The notes below the pieces were generated by a model, which was not told the DNA's origin, made no database searches, and saw nothing but the letters and a program-made list of their open reading frames with translations. A stretch of 64,000 nt of DNA, from assembly GCF_013087515.1 (NCBI RefSeq), contig NZ_JABFCN010000046.1, forward strand, positions 186,001-250,000, written 5' to 3'. Shown piece after piece: positions 1 through 9,316 of this stretch. Positions within the stretch are counted from its first letter, which is position 1; each line of letters begins with the position of its first letter. The DNA comes from Rhizobium sophorae. Its GTDB lineage: Bacteria; Pseudomonadota; Alphaproteobacteria; Rhizobiales; Rhizobiaceae. Both the position numbers and the translations under genes were made by a program.

Positions 1-1524
1 CAACTCGTCCGTCTCGATGATGTCGGCCGCCGCCGCAAGCATCGGAATGTCGCGGGCACGGGCATAGTCGTGCAGCGCGCGCACCGTCGTATCGCCAAGG
101 CCGCGCTTCGGGGTGTTGATGATGCGCTCAAAAGCGAGGTCGTCGGAGGCTTGAGCGACCAGGCGGAAATAAGCCATGGCATCGCGAATTTCGAGGCGCT
201 CGTAAAATCGCGGGCCGCCGATGACGCGATAATTGAGGCCAAGCGTGACGAAACGGTCTTCGAATTCGCGCATCTGGAAGGAGGCGCGCACGAGGATCGC
301 CATGTCGTTCAAGAGATGCTTGCCGCGCTGGAGCTGCTCGATTTCCTCGCCGATGGCGCGAGCCTCCTCCTCCGAATCCCAGGAGGCGTGGACCTGCACC
401 TTGGCATCGTCGGGATCAGAGCGGTCGGTGAAGAGCGTCTTGCCGAGGCGGCCTTCATTATGGGCGATCAGATGAGCGGCGGCGCCGAGGATATGTTCGG
501 TCGAGCGGTAGTTGCGCTCGAGCTTGATGACCTTGGCACCGGGGAAATCCTTTTCGAAGCGCAGGATATTGTCGACCTCCGCGCCGCGCCAGCCATAGAT
601 CGACTGATCATCGTCGCCGACGCAACAGACGTTCTGCAGTTCGCCCTTGGGGCGCTGGGCGAGAAGCCGCAGCCACATATATTGGGCGGTGTTGGTGTCC
701 TGGTACTCGTCGACGAGGATATAGCGGAAGCGGCCGTGATATTCCTTCAGGAGGTCGGGATTCTTGCGGAAGATCGCGATCGGATGCATCAGCAGGTCGC
801 CGAAGTCGCAGGCGTTCAGCGTCGTCAGGCGCGCCTGATAGGCGAAATAAAGATCGCGGCCGCGGCCATTGGCAAAGGCGCGGGCATCGCCCTCGGGGAT
901 ATCGGCAGGGCCGAGACCCTTGTTCTTCCAGGTGTCGATCATGCCGGCGAACTGCTTGGCCGGCCAGCGCTTGTCGTCGAGGCCTTCGGCCTGGATCAGC
1001 TGCTTGATCAGGCGGACGACGTCGTCGGTATCGAGAATGGTGAAATCGGAGCGCAGGCCGACGAGCTCGCCGTGGCGGCGCAGAAGCTTGACACCGATCG
1101 AATGGAAGGTGCCGAGCCAGGGCATACCTTCGACGGTGCCACCGACGAGCAAAGCGATGCGCTCCTTCATCTCGCGGGCAGCCTTGTTGGTGAAGGTGAC
1201 GGCGAGGATCTGCGAGGGGAAGGCGCGGCCGGTGTTGAGGATATGGGCGATCCGGGTCGTCAGTACGCGCGTCTTGCCGGTGCCGGCGCCGGCGAGCACG
1301 AGGACCGGCCCTTCCAACGTTTCGACGGCTTCGGTCTGTTCCGGGTTCAGCCCGGCGAGATAATCGGGCCGCTTGCCGCCGTCGCGAGCCGCCATGGCGC
1401 GGGCGGCGATGCCGCCCCCGGCGGCGGGCGCCCTTTCGGCGGGTGCGGCAGGCGGCTGCGGCTTGCGCGCCATCTCGCCCGGCTCTTCGTCGAAGAAGGG
1501 CATATCGTCGAAACTATTGCTCAT
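1..1524 (-). CDS. uvrD: UvrD/PcrA-type ATP-dependent DNA helicase (3' end cut off by window)
   Basis: Superfamily 1A 3'-5' helicase used in nucleotide excision and mismatch repair. The first ~508 residues are visible; the C-terminal part lies beyond the window. After a disordered, Pro/Ala-rich N-terminus of about 55 residues come the Q motif (LNPEQTEAV), Walker A (GAGTGKT), motif Ia (AVTFTNKAAREM), the GTFHSI motif, Walker B (LVDEYQDTN), motif III (GDDDQSIYGWRGA) and motif IV (LERNYRST), all in family order. Start is the ATG at 1524, opening MSNSFDDMPF. A 487-codon open frame on the opposite strand is only its shadow. Confidence 0.95.
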   Translation of the reverse strand, partial: MSNSFDDMPFFDEEPGEMARKPQPPAAPAERAPAAGGGIAARAMAARDGGKRPDYLAGLNPEQTEAVETLEGPVLVLAGAGTGKTRVLTTRIAHILNTGRAFPSQILAVTFTNKAAREMKERIALLVGGTVEGMPWLGTFHSIGVKLLRRHGELVGLRSDFTILDTDDVVRLIKQLIQAEGLDDKRWPAKQFAGMIDTWKNKGLGPADIPEGDARAFANGRGRDLYFAYQARLTTLNACDFGDLLMHPIAIFRKNPDLLKEYHGRFRYILVDEYQDTNTAQYMWLRLLAQRPKGELQNVCCVGDDDQSIYGWRGAEVDNILRFEKDFPGAKVIKLERNYRSTEHILGAAAHLIAHNEGRLGKTLFTDRSDPDDAKVQVHASWDSEEEARAIGEEIEQLQRGKHLLNDMAILVRASFQMREFEDRFVTLGLNYRVIGGPRFYERLEIRDAMAYFRLVAQASDDLAFERIINTPKRGLGDTTVRALHDYARARDIPMLAAAADIIETDEL

Positions 1525-1771
1525 GGCGCGTAATGTAGTGATTCGGGAAGGAAAGACCAGAAAAGATGTTCTGCTTTCATTCCCGAGCCGGCGCTATCCC
1601 AGGCGGTATGTTGCGGGCGGCAATGCCGCCGCCGAGCCCGGCTGCGGTCGGCGTGCGTGCGGGCGGGGCTAAAAATTTCCGATCGCAGCGTGTCGGATCG
1701 GGCGCCCGTGAGGCGTCCTTGGGTCATCGGACAGCAGTCCGGATCACACCCATCAAAAAGGAGGCCGTGTC

Positions 1772-2248
1772 ATGCCGAAGGTCGTTTCAAATCTCTGGTT
1801 CGCCGAGGAAGCGCGCGAAGCCGTCGAATTCTACGTGTCAGTCATCCCGGACTCCATGATCGGCCGCACCACCATACTTCAGGCGGAAACGCCGAGCGGG
1901 CCTCCCGGCAGCGTCGAGCTGATCGAGTTCACGCTCGCCGACCAGGCCTTCCTGGCCATGAAGGCCGGCCCGCTCGATAGCTTCAACCACTCCTTCTCGA
2001 TCGCGATTCTTGTGGAAAGCCAGGCCGAGATCGATCGGATATGGGAGGCCTTCCTCGCCAATGGCGGCACGCCGGAGGCCTGCGGCTGGCTGAAGGACCG
2101 CTGGGGCCTTTCCTGGCAGATCGTGCCGCGCATGCTGTCCGAGATGATCGCCGACAGCAACCGCGAGCGGGCCAGGCGCGTGACCGAAGTGATGCTCGGC
2201 ATGGTCAAGATCGATGTCGCCGCACTGGAGAAGGCATTCAACGGCTGA
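1772..2248 (+). CDS. VOC-superfamily (PhnB / 3-demethylubiquinone methyltransferase-like) protein
   Basis: A 158-residue protein of the glyoxalase/bleomycin-resistance (VOC) fold, of the type often labelled 3-demethylubiquinone-9 3-methyltransferase or PhnB-like. It starts MPKVVSNLWF and shows the typical pattern 'LWFAEEAREAVEFYVSVIPDS' split over strand, helix and loop, then 'FLAMKAGP' and a C-terminal 'GWLKDRWGLSWQIVP' strand that is diagnostic of this subgroup. Length fits the family. The start ATG follows an AAAAAGGAGG-like site in the upstream bases. The family name is misleading: no methyltransferase motif is present and the substrate cannot be told from sequence. It stands alone, divergent from uvrD. 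Confidence 0.85.
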   Translation: MPKVVSNLWFAEEAREAVEFYVSVIPDSMIGRTTILQAETPSGPPGSVELIEFTLADQAFLAMKAGPLDSFNHSFSIAILVESQAEIDRIWEAFLANGGTPEACGWLKDRWGLSWQIVPRMLSEMIADSNRERARRVTEVMLGMVKIDVAALEKAFNG

Positions 2249-2660
2249 GTCGCGCGGGTAGGCGCATGATCACGATGCGGGACGCATGGCTGGGATGCGC
2301 CGTCTTCCAGCATGTCTGGAGCGGATCGGCACACGCTGCCCCGCATCGACTTTGGGCAGATTGACCGCCAAATCGTCGATTTCTCCAGTGCTCGAATCAC
2401 GGGCGACATTGCACACCTTTTTCATCTTTCTGTCACGTCGCGAAATGTGCTGATACCACAATGGCATCCTTCTCAACTACATTAAGAGACAGTTTCGTAG
2501 AGTAAAAAAATAACCGGTGCATGCACGTTTTTGTGCATTGCCAGAAACAGCCGGTGAGCGTGGAATATACCTGCGAAACTATTGATTCTTAGGAATGTCG
2601 TGTCCATCTCCTTGGTATGACGACCTAGAGCCTGTGGCATTAACCTTGAATGGAGGGCCC
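2249..2660. other. Intergenic region upstream of the prkA operon
   Basis: About 410 bases without a convincing gene. It becomes AT-richer towards prkA and should hold the operon promoter. The clearest structure is an inverted repeat ATGCAC-gttttt-GTGCAT at 2521-2538, about 120 bases before the prkA start, which could be an operator. I could not assign a sigma-factor consensus. Short frames here lack a family resemblance and a ribosome binding site. Confidence 0.5.
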
Positions 2661-4604
2661 ATGCTGAGCGAATCCGTATTTGATGCGTTCACCCGCAGCT
2701 ATGATGCGCGTCGCGAAACCGACATGTCGATCGCGGAGTATCTCGACCTTTGTAAAAAGGAACCGCTTGCCTATGCCAATGCGACCGAGCGCCTGCTCGC
2801 CGCGATAGGCGAGCCGCAGATGGTCGACACCGCCAGGGACACGCGCCTCGGTCGGATATTCATGAACCGGACCATCCGGATCTATCCGGCCTTTGCCGGC
2901 TTTCATGGCATGGAAGAGACAATCGAACGCATCGTTTCCTTCTTCCGGCATGCGGCGCAGGGGCTCGAGGAGCGCAAACAGATCCTTTATCTGCTCGGCC
3001 CGGTCGGCGGTGGCAAGTCATCGCTGGCGGAGCGGCTGAAGCTGCTGATGGAGGTTCATCCGATCTACGTGCTGAAGGCGGGTGATGAGATCAGCCCCGT
3101 TTTCGAAAGTCCGCTCAATCTCTTCGACCCGGACACGATGGGTTCGCTCTTGCAGGAGCAATATGGCATTCCCCTGCGCCGCCTGAACGGACTGATGAGC
3201 CCGTGGTGCCTGAAGCGGCTTGATGACTTCGGAGGAGATATTTCCCGCTTCCGCGTCGTCAGAGTACAGCCTTCGCGGTTGCGCCAGATCGCCATCGCCA
3301 AGACCGAGCCTGGAGACGAGAACAATCAGGATATTTCGTCGCTGGTCGGCAAGGTCGATATCCGCAAGCTGGAGACCTATTCCCAGAACGATCCCGATGC
3401 CTACAGCTATTCGGGCGGCCTCAACCGCGCCAATCAGGGCGTGCTCGAATTCGTCGAGATGTTCAAGGCGCCGATCAAGATGCTGCATCCGCTGCTGACG
3501 GCGACGCAGGAGGGGAACTATATCGGCTCCGAGAATATCGGTGCCATACCCTTCTCCGGCATCGTCCTTGCGCATTCGAACGAAGCGGAATGGCAAACCT
3601 TCAAGGCCAACAAGAACAACGAGGCCTTCATCGACCGTATCTGCGTGATCAAGGTGCCCTATTGCCTGCGCGTCACGGAAGAGCAGAAGATCTACGAAAA
3701 GCTGATCGAGGGATCGGAACTCGCCGATGCTCCATGCGCCCCCGCGACGCTCGAAATGCTGGCCCGCTTCTCCGTGCTTTCACGCCTGCGCAAACATGAG
3801 AATTCGACGTACTTCTCGAAAATGCGTACCTATGACGGCGAAAGCTTGAAAGAGACGGATCCGCGCGCCCGCAGTGTCCAGGAATATCGGGATGCCGCCG
3901 GCATCGACGAAGGCATGGACGGCATATCGACCCGCTTCGCCTTCAAGGTGCTCGCTTCCACCTTCAATCACGACACCACGGATATCGGTGCCGATCCGGT
4001 TCACCTGATGTATGTGCTGGAGCAGTCGATCCGCCGCGAGCAGTTTTCCGACGATGTCGAGAAGCGATATCTGGAGTTCATCAAGGCCGATCTTGCGCCG
4101 CGTTACGCAGAGTTCATTGGCAATGAGATTCAGAAGGCCTATCTTGAATCCTATGCGGATTACGGACAGAATCTGTTCGACCGTTACGTCGATTATGCCG
4201 ATGCCTGGATCGAAGACGTGGACTTCAAGGATCCCGATACCGGCCAGCTTCTCGATCGCGAGCTCCTCAACCAGGAACTGACGAAAATCGAAAAGCCGGC
4301 GGGAATTGCCAATCCGAAGGATTTCCGCAACGAAATCGTCAAGTTCTCGTTGAGGTCGCGGGCAGCCAACGGCGGAAAGAATCCGTCATGGACGAGCTAC
4401 GAGAAGATCCGGGAAGTTATCGAAAAGCGAATGTTTTCGCAGGTGGAGGATCTTTTGCCGGTCATTTCCTTCGGATCGAAGAAGGATTCGGAAACAGAAA
4501 AGAAGCACAGCGAGTTCGTCTCGCGCATGGCTGCGCGGGGTTACACGGAGAGGCAGGTTCGGCGCCTCGTCGAATGGTACATGCGCGTCAAACAGGCAAG
4601 TTAA
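2661..4604 (+). CDS. prkA: PrkA family serine protein kinase (YeaG-like)
   Basis: AAA+-like serine protein kinase of the PrkA/YeaG family, linked in enterobacteria and bacilli to nutrient and stationary-phase stress. 647 residues, the usual length. The P-loop GPVGGGKS is at residues 113-120; the C-terminal third carries the PrkA kinase-like domain. The start at 2661 (MLSESVFDAF) is preferred over an in-frame ATG at 2595 because TGGAGGG lies just upstream and homologues begin here. It is the first gene of a three-gene operon: the YeaH-like gene begins 12 bases after its stop and the SpoVR gene overlaps the end of that. Confidence 0.95.
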   Translation: MLSESVFDAFTRSYDARRETDMSIAEYLDLCKKEPLAYANATERLLAAIGEPQMVDTARDTRLGRIFMNRTIRIYPAFAGFHGMEETIERIVSFFRHAAQGLEERKQILYLLGPVGGGKSSLAERLKLLMEVHPIYVLKAGDEISPVFESPLNLFDPDTMGSLLQEQYGIPLRRLNGLMSPWCLKRLDDFGGDISRFRVVRVQPSRLRQIAIAKTEPGDENNQDISSLVGKVDIRKLETYSQNDPDAYSYSGGLNRANQGVLEFVEMFKAPIKMLHPLLTATQEGNYIGSENIGAIPFSGIVLAHSNEAEWQTFKANKNNEAFIDRICVIKVPYCLRVTEEQKIYEKLIEGSELADAPCAPATLEMLARFSVLSRLRKHENSTYFSKMRTYDGESLKETDPRARSVQEYRDAAGIDEGMDGISTRFAFKVLASTFNHDTTDIGADPVHLMYVLEQSIRREQFSDDVEKRYLEFIKADLAPRYAEFIGNEIQKAYLESYADYGQNLFDRYVDYADAWIEDVDFKDPDTGQLLDRELLNQELTKIEKPAGIANPKDFRNEIVKFSLRSRAANGGKNPSWTSYEKIREVIEKRMFSQVEDLLPVISFGSKKDSETEKKHSEFVSRMAARGYTERQVRRLVEWYMRVKQAS

Positions 4605-4616
4605 TGTGGAGCCAAT

Positions 4617-5888
4617 ATGCACATTGTCGACCGTCGGCTAAATCCGCGCGGTAAAAGTCTGGAAAATCGGCAACGGTTTCTTCGGCGCATGAAAGGCGCC
4701 GTGCAGCAGGCGGTAAAGCGTTCTCTGCAAAACCGGAACATTCGCGATGTGCTCGACGGCGGTGAGATCAGCCTGCCGATCGATGGAATGGCCGAACCGA
4801 GCCTTCGAAGGGGCGGTGGCGGCATCGCCGATCACATCCTGCCGGGAAACAGAGCCTTCGTCGAAGGCGATATCATTCCGCGGCCGCCGGGCGGGAAAGG
4901 TGGAAAGCCAAAAGATGCAGGTGAAGGCGACGGCGAGGATGGCTTCCGTTTCGTGTTGACGCGCGAGGAATTCCTCGATGTGTTCCTCGACGACCTGGAA
5001 CTGCCCGATCTTGCCAAGCGGCGTCTGGCCGAAACCGAGGAGGAAACTCCATCGCGGGCCGGCTATTCCGTGTCGGGGTCACCGTCCAACATCGCCGTCG
5101 GCCGCACGACCAGGCTCGCGATGATGCGCCGCGTCGCGCTTCACCGTCCGCGTCGCGAAGAGATCGAAGCCCTGCAGCGGCAGATCGAGGAATGCGAGGA
5201 CGACGAGAGCCGCCTGGCGCTTGAGGCAAAACTCAAATCCCTGACGGAAAAAAGCCGGCGCATTCCCTATATCGATCCGCTCGACGTGCGGTATCGCCGC
5301 TTCGAAAACGAGCCGAGGCCTGTGGCGAAGGCGGTGATGTTCTGCCTGATGGACGTTTCCGGCTCCATGTCGGAACACATGAAGGATCTGGCGAAGCGGT
5401 TCTACCTGCTGCTCTATCTTTTCCTGTCGAAGCGCTACAAGAAAGTGGAGATCGTCTTCATCCGTCACACAGACAAGGCGGAGGAGGTCGACGAGGAAAC
5501 CTTCTTCTATGGTCCAGCGACGGGCGGCACGCTGGTATCCAGTGCGCTAGCGGCAATGCGCGGGATCATCGCGGCGCGTTTCGATCCGGCAGAGTGGAAT
5601 ATCTACGGCGCCCAGGCTTCGGACGGCGACAACGCCCATTCGGACGGAAACCTGACCGGACAGCTGCTGCGCGAGATTTTGCCACTGTGTCAGTATTTCG
5701 CCTATATCGAGGTCGGCGAAGAAGGCGGCGACTCCTCGGTATCCCGTTCACCGCTTTGGATGCTCTATGACGGGATCCGTTCCGAGCTGCCACTTTCGAT
5801 GCGCAAGGTCTGCCGGCGAAGCGAAATATTCCCTGTTTTCCACGATCTGTTCCAGAAACGTGAAGCACAGTCGAGGGTGACGCCATGA
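4617..5888 (+). CDS. yeaH: YeaH/YhbH family protein (DUF444, VWA-like)
   Basis: 423-residue DUF444 protein, the standard partner of PrkA. The N-terminal half is basic and Gly-rich (around residues 60-100, with RRGGGGIADHILPGN). The C-terminal half is a von Willebrand A-like domain with the metal-site motif DVSGSMS at residues 246-252 and a downstream 'GPATGGTLVSSAL'. The biochemical role is unknown; conserved linkage with PrkA and SpoVR points to one stress-response module. Its stop overlaps the spoVR start (ATGA, 5885-5888), suggesting translational coupling. Confidence 0.93.
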   Translation: MHIVDRRLNPRGKSLENRQRFLRRMKGAVQQAVKRSLQNRNIRDVLDGGEISLPIDGMAEPSLRRGGGGIADHILPGNRAFVEGDIIPRPPGGKGGKPKDAGEGDGEDGFRFVLTREEFLDVFLDDLELPDLAKRRLAETEEETPSRAGYSVSGSPSNIAVGRTTRLAMMRRVALHRPRREEIEALQRQIEECEDDESRLALEAKLKSLTEKSRRIPYIDPLDVRYRRFENEPRPVAKAVMFCLMDVSGSMSEHMKDLAKRFYLLLYLFLSKRYKKVEIVFIRHTDKAEEVDEETFFYGPATGGTLVSSALAAMRGIIAARFDPAEWNIYGAQASDGDNAHSDGNLTGQLLREILPLCQYFAYIEVGEEGGDSSVSRSPLWMLYDGIRSELPLSMRKVCRRSEIFPVFHDLFQKREAQSRVTP

Positions 5889-7435
5889 CCACGACGATGA
5901 GGCCAAGAGAGCGGCTGCTGTTCGAGGGGGCTGACTGGGATTTCGCAACGCTCCAGCGCATCCACGACGCCTGCGAGGAGATCGCGCTCGGCGAACTCGG
6001 CCTCGACGTCTACCCGAACCAGATCGAAGTCATCACCTCGGAGCAGATGCTCGATGCCTATTCCTCGACCGGCATGCCGCTCTTTTACCGCCACTGGTCC
6101 TTCGGCAAGCACTTCGCGCATCACGAAGCCTTCTACCGCCGAGGGATGCGCGATCTTGCCTACGAGATCGTCATCAACAGCTCTCCCTGCATCTCCTACC
6201 TGATGGAGGAGAACACGGCGACGATGCAGACGCTCGTCACCGCGCATGCGGCCTTCGGCCACAACCACTTCTTCAAGAACAACTATCTCTTCAAGCTTTG
6301 GACCGATGCGGAGGGCATCCTCGATTATCTCGACTTCGCCAAGGGTTACATCACGCGCTGCGAGGAGCGTTACGGGGAGACGGCCGTCGAGCGGACGCTC
6401 GATGCGGCGCATGCGCTGATGTCGCACGGCGTGCATCGATACGCGGGCAAGACCACGATCGACCTTCGCCAGGAGGAGAAGCGGCTGCAGGAGCGCCGCG
6501 CCCACGAGGAGCAGATGTTCAACGACCTGTGGCGCACGGTTCCCGTTGGCAAGGCCCGGAAGGCCGGCGACAGCGGCCTGGAAAAGCGCCGCGCCGCCCT
6601 CGGGCTCCCTCAGGACAACATCCTGTACTTTCTGGAAAAGTCGGCGCCGCGGCTGCAGCCGTGGCAGCGCGAGATCCTTCGCATCGTCCGCCATGTCGCA
6701 CAATATTTCCATCCCCAGCGGCAGACCAAGGTGATGAACGAGGGAACCGCGACCTTCGTCCACTACCAGATCATGAACCGGCTTCACGAACGGGGGCAGA
6801 TCAGCGACGGAAACTTCCTCGAATTCCTGAAGTCGCACGCCAACGTCGTGTTCCAGCCGAGCTATGACGACCGGCGGTTCTCGGGCTTCAACCCCTATGC
6901 GCTTGGTTTTGCGATGATGCAGGATATCGAGCGAATCGTCACGAAGCCGACGGACGAGGACCGTGCATGGTTTCCCGATATCGCTGGACGAGGCGATGCG
7001 ATGGCCGTCCTGCGCGACATCTGGGCCAATTACCGGGACGAGAGCTTCATCAGCCAGTTTCTGAGCCCGAACCTGATCCGGCAGTTGCGGCTGTTTCACC
7101 TCTACGACGATCCGGAACAGACGGAGGGGGTTCTGGTTTCGGCGATCCACAATGAGCGCGGATACCTGCGCATCCGCCGCCAGCTCTCCCGCGAATACGA
7201 TATCGGCTGGACCGACCCGGCCATCGATATCGTCGATGTCGATCTCGCTGGTGACCGCCGGCTGCTGCTGCAACATATCATGATGAATGGCTGCTATCTG
7301 CAGGAAGCCGATACGAAGCTCGTCCTGCAGCATCTCGCCGATCTCTGGGGCTATGACGTTTTGCTTCAGGAAATCGACAGTTCCAGCACGGTGGCGAGAG
7401 AGCACACGGCCAGCCCGCGCAAGATCGTTCAGTGA
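5885..7435 (+). CDS. spoVR: SpoVR family protein
   Basis: 516-residue SpoVR-like protein. In Bacillus SpoVR affects the spore cortex; in non-sporulating proteobacteria (YcgB) the function is unresolved but it is co-expressed with YeaG/YeaH. Family hallmarks visible are the N-terminal 'LYPNQ'-type segment (LDVYPNQIEVITSEQMLDAY), 'MPLFYRHWSFGK', the His-rich 'TAHAAFGHNHFFKNN' and 'MNEGTATFVHYQIMNRL' in the middle. The start overlaps the preceding stop by four bases, so it is the last gene of the prkA-yeaH-spoVR operon. A 546-codon frame on the other strand is a shadow. Confidence 0.95.
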   Translation: MTTTMRPRERLLFEGADWDFATLQRIHDACEEIALGELGLDVYPNQIEVITSEQMLDAYSSTGMPLFYRHWSFGKHFAHHEAFYRRGMRDLAYEIVINSSPCISYLMEENTATMQTLVTAHAAFGHNHFFKNNYLFKLWTDAEGILDYLDFAKGYITRCEERYGETAVERTLDAAHALMSHGVHRYAGKTTIDLRQEEKRLQERRAHEEQMFNDLWRTVPVGKARKAGDSGLEKRRAALGLPQDNILYFLEKSAPRLQPWQREILRIVRHVAQYFHPQRQTKVMNEGTATFVHYQIMNRLHERGQISDGNFLEFLKSHANVVFQPSYDDRRFSGFNPYALGFAMMQDIERIVTKPTDEDRAWFPDIAGRGDAMAVLRDIWANYRDESFISQFLSPNLIRQLRLFHLYDDPEQTEGVLVSAIHNERGYLRIRRQLSREYDIGWTDPAIDIVDVDLAGDRRLLLQHIMMNGCYLQEADTKLVLQHLADLWGYDVLLQEIDSSSTVAREHTASPRKIVQ

Positions 7436-7561
7436 TCCAGTTTTTCTCTTGAAGCGCCGGACTTAGAGGGCTCGGGAGTCGTCAGTGGGTCGGATGACGC
7501 TCGTGCTCGCCGCTGGCCGCCGGTATATATCATGGTAGCTATCGCAATGCGGAGGCCCATC

Positions 7562-7822
7562 ATGGCAACGAGAACAGCCAAGATTTTTACGACCGGCCGC
7601 AGCCAAGCGGTCAGGCTCCCTGCGGAGTTCCGCTTCGAGGAGAGTGAGGTCGTCCGTCGTGATCCGAAGGCCGGCGATGTCATTCTATCACGCAAGCCGG
7701 ATTCATGGGATGGTCTCTTTGAACTTTATGACAAGGATCAGGTTCCGGACGATTTCCTGGGGCCAGACGACCGCCGCCAGGCTTCGCATGATCGTGATCC
7801 ATTCGAGGGCTGGAAGGAATGA
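7562..7822 (+). CDS. vapB: VapB/MazE-type antitoxin (AbrB-like swapped-hairpin)
   Basis: 86-residue antitoxin of a VapBC-type module. The N-terminus MATRTAKIFTTGRSQAVRLP is the characteristic DNA-binding swapped-hairpin (SpoVT/AbrB) motif; the C-terminal half (DSWDGLFELYDKDQVPDDF) is the toxin-wrapping segment. The start at 7562 fits family N-termini; an upstream in-frame start at 7532 would add ten unlike residues. Its stop codon overlaps the start of the vapC remnant (ATGA at 7819), the normal VapBC arrangement. Since the toxin is destroyed, this is an orphan antitoxin that may persist as a repressor of its own promoter. Confidence 0.85.
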   Translation: MATRTAKIFTTGRSQAVRLPAEFRFEESEVVRRDPKAGDVILSRKPDSWDGLFELYDKDQVPDDFLGPDDRRQASHDRDPFEGWKE

Positions 7823-7954
7823 CAGCCTGGATGCTCGATACCTCAATATGATTGCCGCTCATGCCGTTGCAGCTGCGGCGACCCTCGTCACGCGCGACCG
7901 GGCTTTGCTCGCGTTTCAGATCCTTTGAAGGTCGATAACTGGGCGAATGAATAA
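7819..7954 (+). pseudogene. vapC: vapC toxin remnant (internal deletion plus frameshift)
   Basis: The frame starting at 7819 reads MTAWMLDTSI and then stops; that is the first PIN-domain strand with the catalytic Asp. Directly after, in another frame, comes IAAHAVAAAATLVTRDRALL, which matches the C-terminal region of VapC toxins ('IAAHAlalgatLVTnn'). A third frame completes it as FARVSDPLKVDNWANE before a TAA at 7952-7954. About 80-90 codons of the middle of a normal ~130-residue VapC are missing and two frame changes are needed. It cannot encode an active ribonuclease. Confidence 0.8.
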
Positions 7955-8140
7955 AGCTGAATCGTTCATGCCGCCTGTCATGTCGGCAAAACGCGGGTCG
8001 AGATCAGCAATTATCGGTGGCAGCGAACACAAAGGCTTAGTAACTTACCGCCGCTGCAATAGCCCATGATCTCAAATCGACCAATTTTAGCCTTTGCAGC
8101 GATCTTTCCTGGGGGCCGGATAGCGCGGAGACGAGAGACC

Positions 8141-9061
8141 ATGAGTGAAACGCGGCGCAAGCTGACGACGATCTTCTGTGCTGACGTGCAGGATTATACG
8201 CGGCTAATGGGGGCTGATGAGGAGGGGACGCTTGCGAGCCTGAAGCGCTGCCGGGAAGCGATGGGGCGCCTGATCGAAAGCCATGGTGGCCGCGTCATCA
8301 ATACCTGGGGCGATGGGCTGATCGCCGATTTCCCGAGCGTGGTCGAGGCGGTGCGCGCGGCCGTCGACACCCAGAACGAACTCGCGGGTTTCAACGCCCG
8401 CCGCCCGGCTGACGGTCGCATGCTCTTCCGTATCGGCATCAATCTCGGCGACGTGATTGTCGAGGGCGACGACATCTATGGCGACGGCGTCAATATTGCC
8501 GCGCGGCTGCAGACGTCGGCTGCGGCAGGCGGCATTGTCATATCAAGTACCGTTTACGATCAGGTCCGCAACAAGGTGGCGGTCGGCTTCGAGTTTCTCG
8601 GACCGCTGATGGTGAAGAATGTCGATGAAGGCGTGCCGAGCTACGCAGTGAAGATCGGCGATGCCAGGGACGAGACGTCATCTGCAGAACGATCCGGCCC
8701 CGCGCGGCCGCAGCCGGCGCCGGTTATGGCGGCAGCCAAGGCCGAGACAATCCCAGCACCGGGCGGACACAGGCTGTATGGCGTGCTCGGCGTCATTGCC
8801 GCAGTCCTGATCGGTATCAATATCCTGTCGTGGCAGGGCGTCTTCTGGGCGCGTTTTCCGGTGCTCGCGCTTGCCGTCGTCGCGGCGCTCGCCTGGAACC
8901 GCGATCAGATCCTGTTCAACCGCAAGATCACCTCGCTGGCGATCCTGGCGCTTGGCCTTGCCGGCATCAACATTTTCACCTGGACGGGGCAGTTCTGGGC
9001 GGTGTGGCCGATACTGGGGATTGCGGCCGTGATGGGCGTGCGGTGGTCGATGCGCCGATAG
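8141..9061 (+). CDS. Class III adenylate/guanylate cyclase with C-terminal membrane domain
   Basis: 306-residue protein. The cyclase homology domain fills residues 8 to ~180: FCADVQDYTRLM (first metal-binding Asp), 'NTWGDGLIADF', and 'RIGINLGDVIVEGDDIYGDGVNIAARL' including the second metal site. After a Pro/Ala linker, residues ~208-306 form about four hydrophobic segments (for example GVLGVIAAVLIGINIL and ILALGLAGINIFTW). The catalytic domain is therefore N-terminal and the anchor C-terminal. The start at 8141 is chosen over 8066 because the upstream stretch is unlike homologues. Rhizobia have many such cyclases; which nucleotide it makes and what signal it reads cannot be told. Confidence 0.88.
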   Translation: MSETRRKLTTIFCADVQDYTRLMGADEEGTLASLKRCREAMGRLIESHGGRVINTWGDGLIADFPSVVEAVRAAVDTQNELAGFNARRPADGRMLFRIGINLGDVIVEGDDIYGDGVNIAARLQTSAAAGGIVISSTVYDQVRNKVAVGFEFLGPLMVKNVDEGVPSYAVKIGDARDETSSAERSGPARPQPAPVMAAAKAETIPAPGGHRLYGVLGVIAAVLIGINILSWQGVFWARFPVLALAVVAALAWNRDQILFNRKITSLAILALGLAGINIFTWTGQFWAVWPILGIAAVMGVRWSMRR

Positions 9062-9316
9062 ACATCGACCCGCATCATCAGGAATTTTGTACCCTATCTC
9101 CCCCGACAATCGGCGGGATCAAAGACACGGGCAAGTGTTCATTCAAGCAAAAGTGAGCGGCCGGGTTATTTCCATTCTTTGCTGATATTACAAATCGGTA
9201 ATGCCGGCTGCTTATGCTTGCCGGTAAGCTGTAAACGCGCGATATTGTCGCATCAGACGGGAATCTCGATCCCGCAGCGCCTCTTTCGACCGACCCTGGT
9301 CCCTCCGGAGACGTGA

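Noticed and set aside
70..1533. 487-codon frame on the plus strand
   Set aside because: It lies entirely antisense to uvrD, whose helicase motifs are unmistakable; the frame is rich in Ala, Gly, Asp and Glu with no family resemblance.
5765..7405. 546-codon frame antisense to spoVR
   Set aside because: The plus strand encodes all SpoVR motifs in order. Long antisense frames are common in GC-rich genomes with this codon bias.
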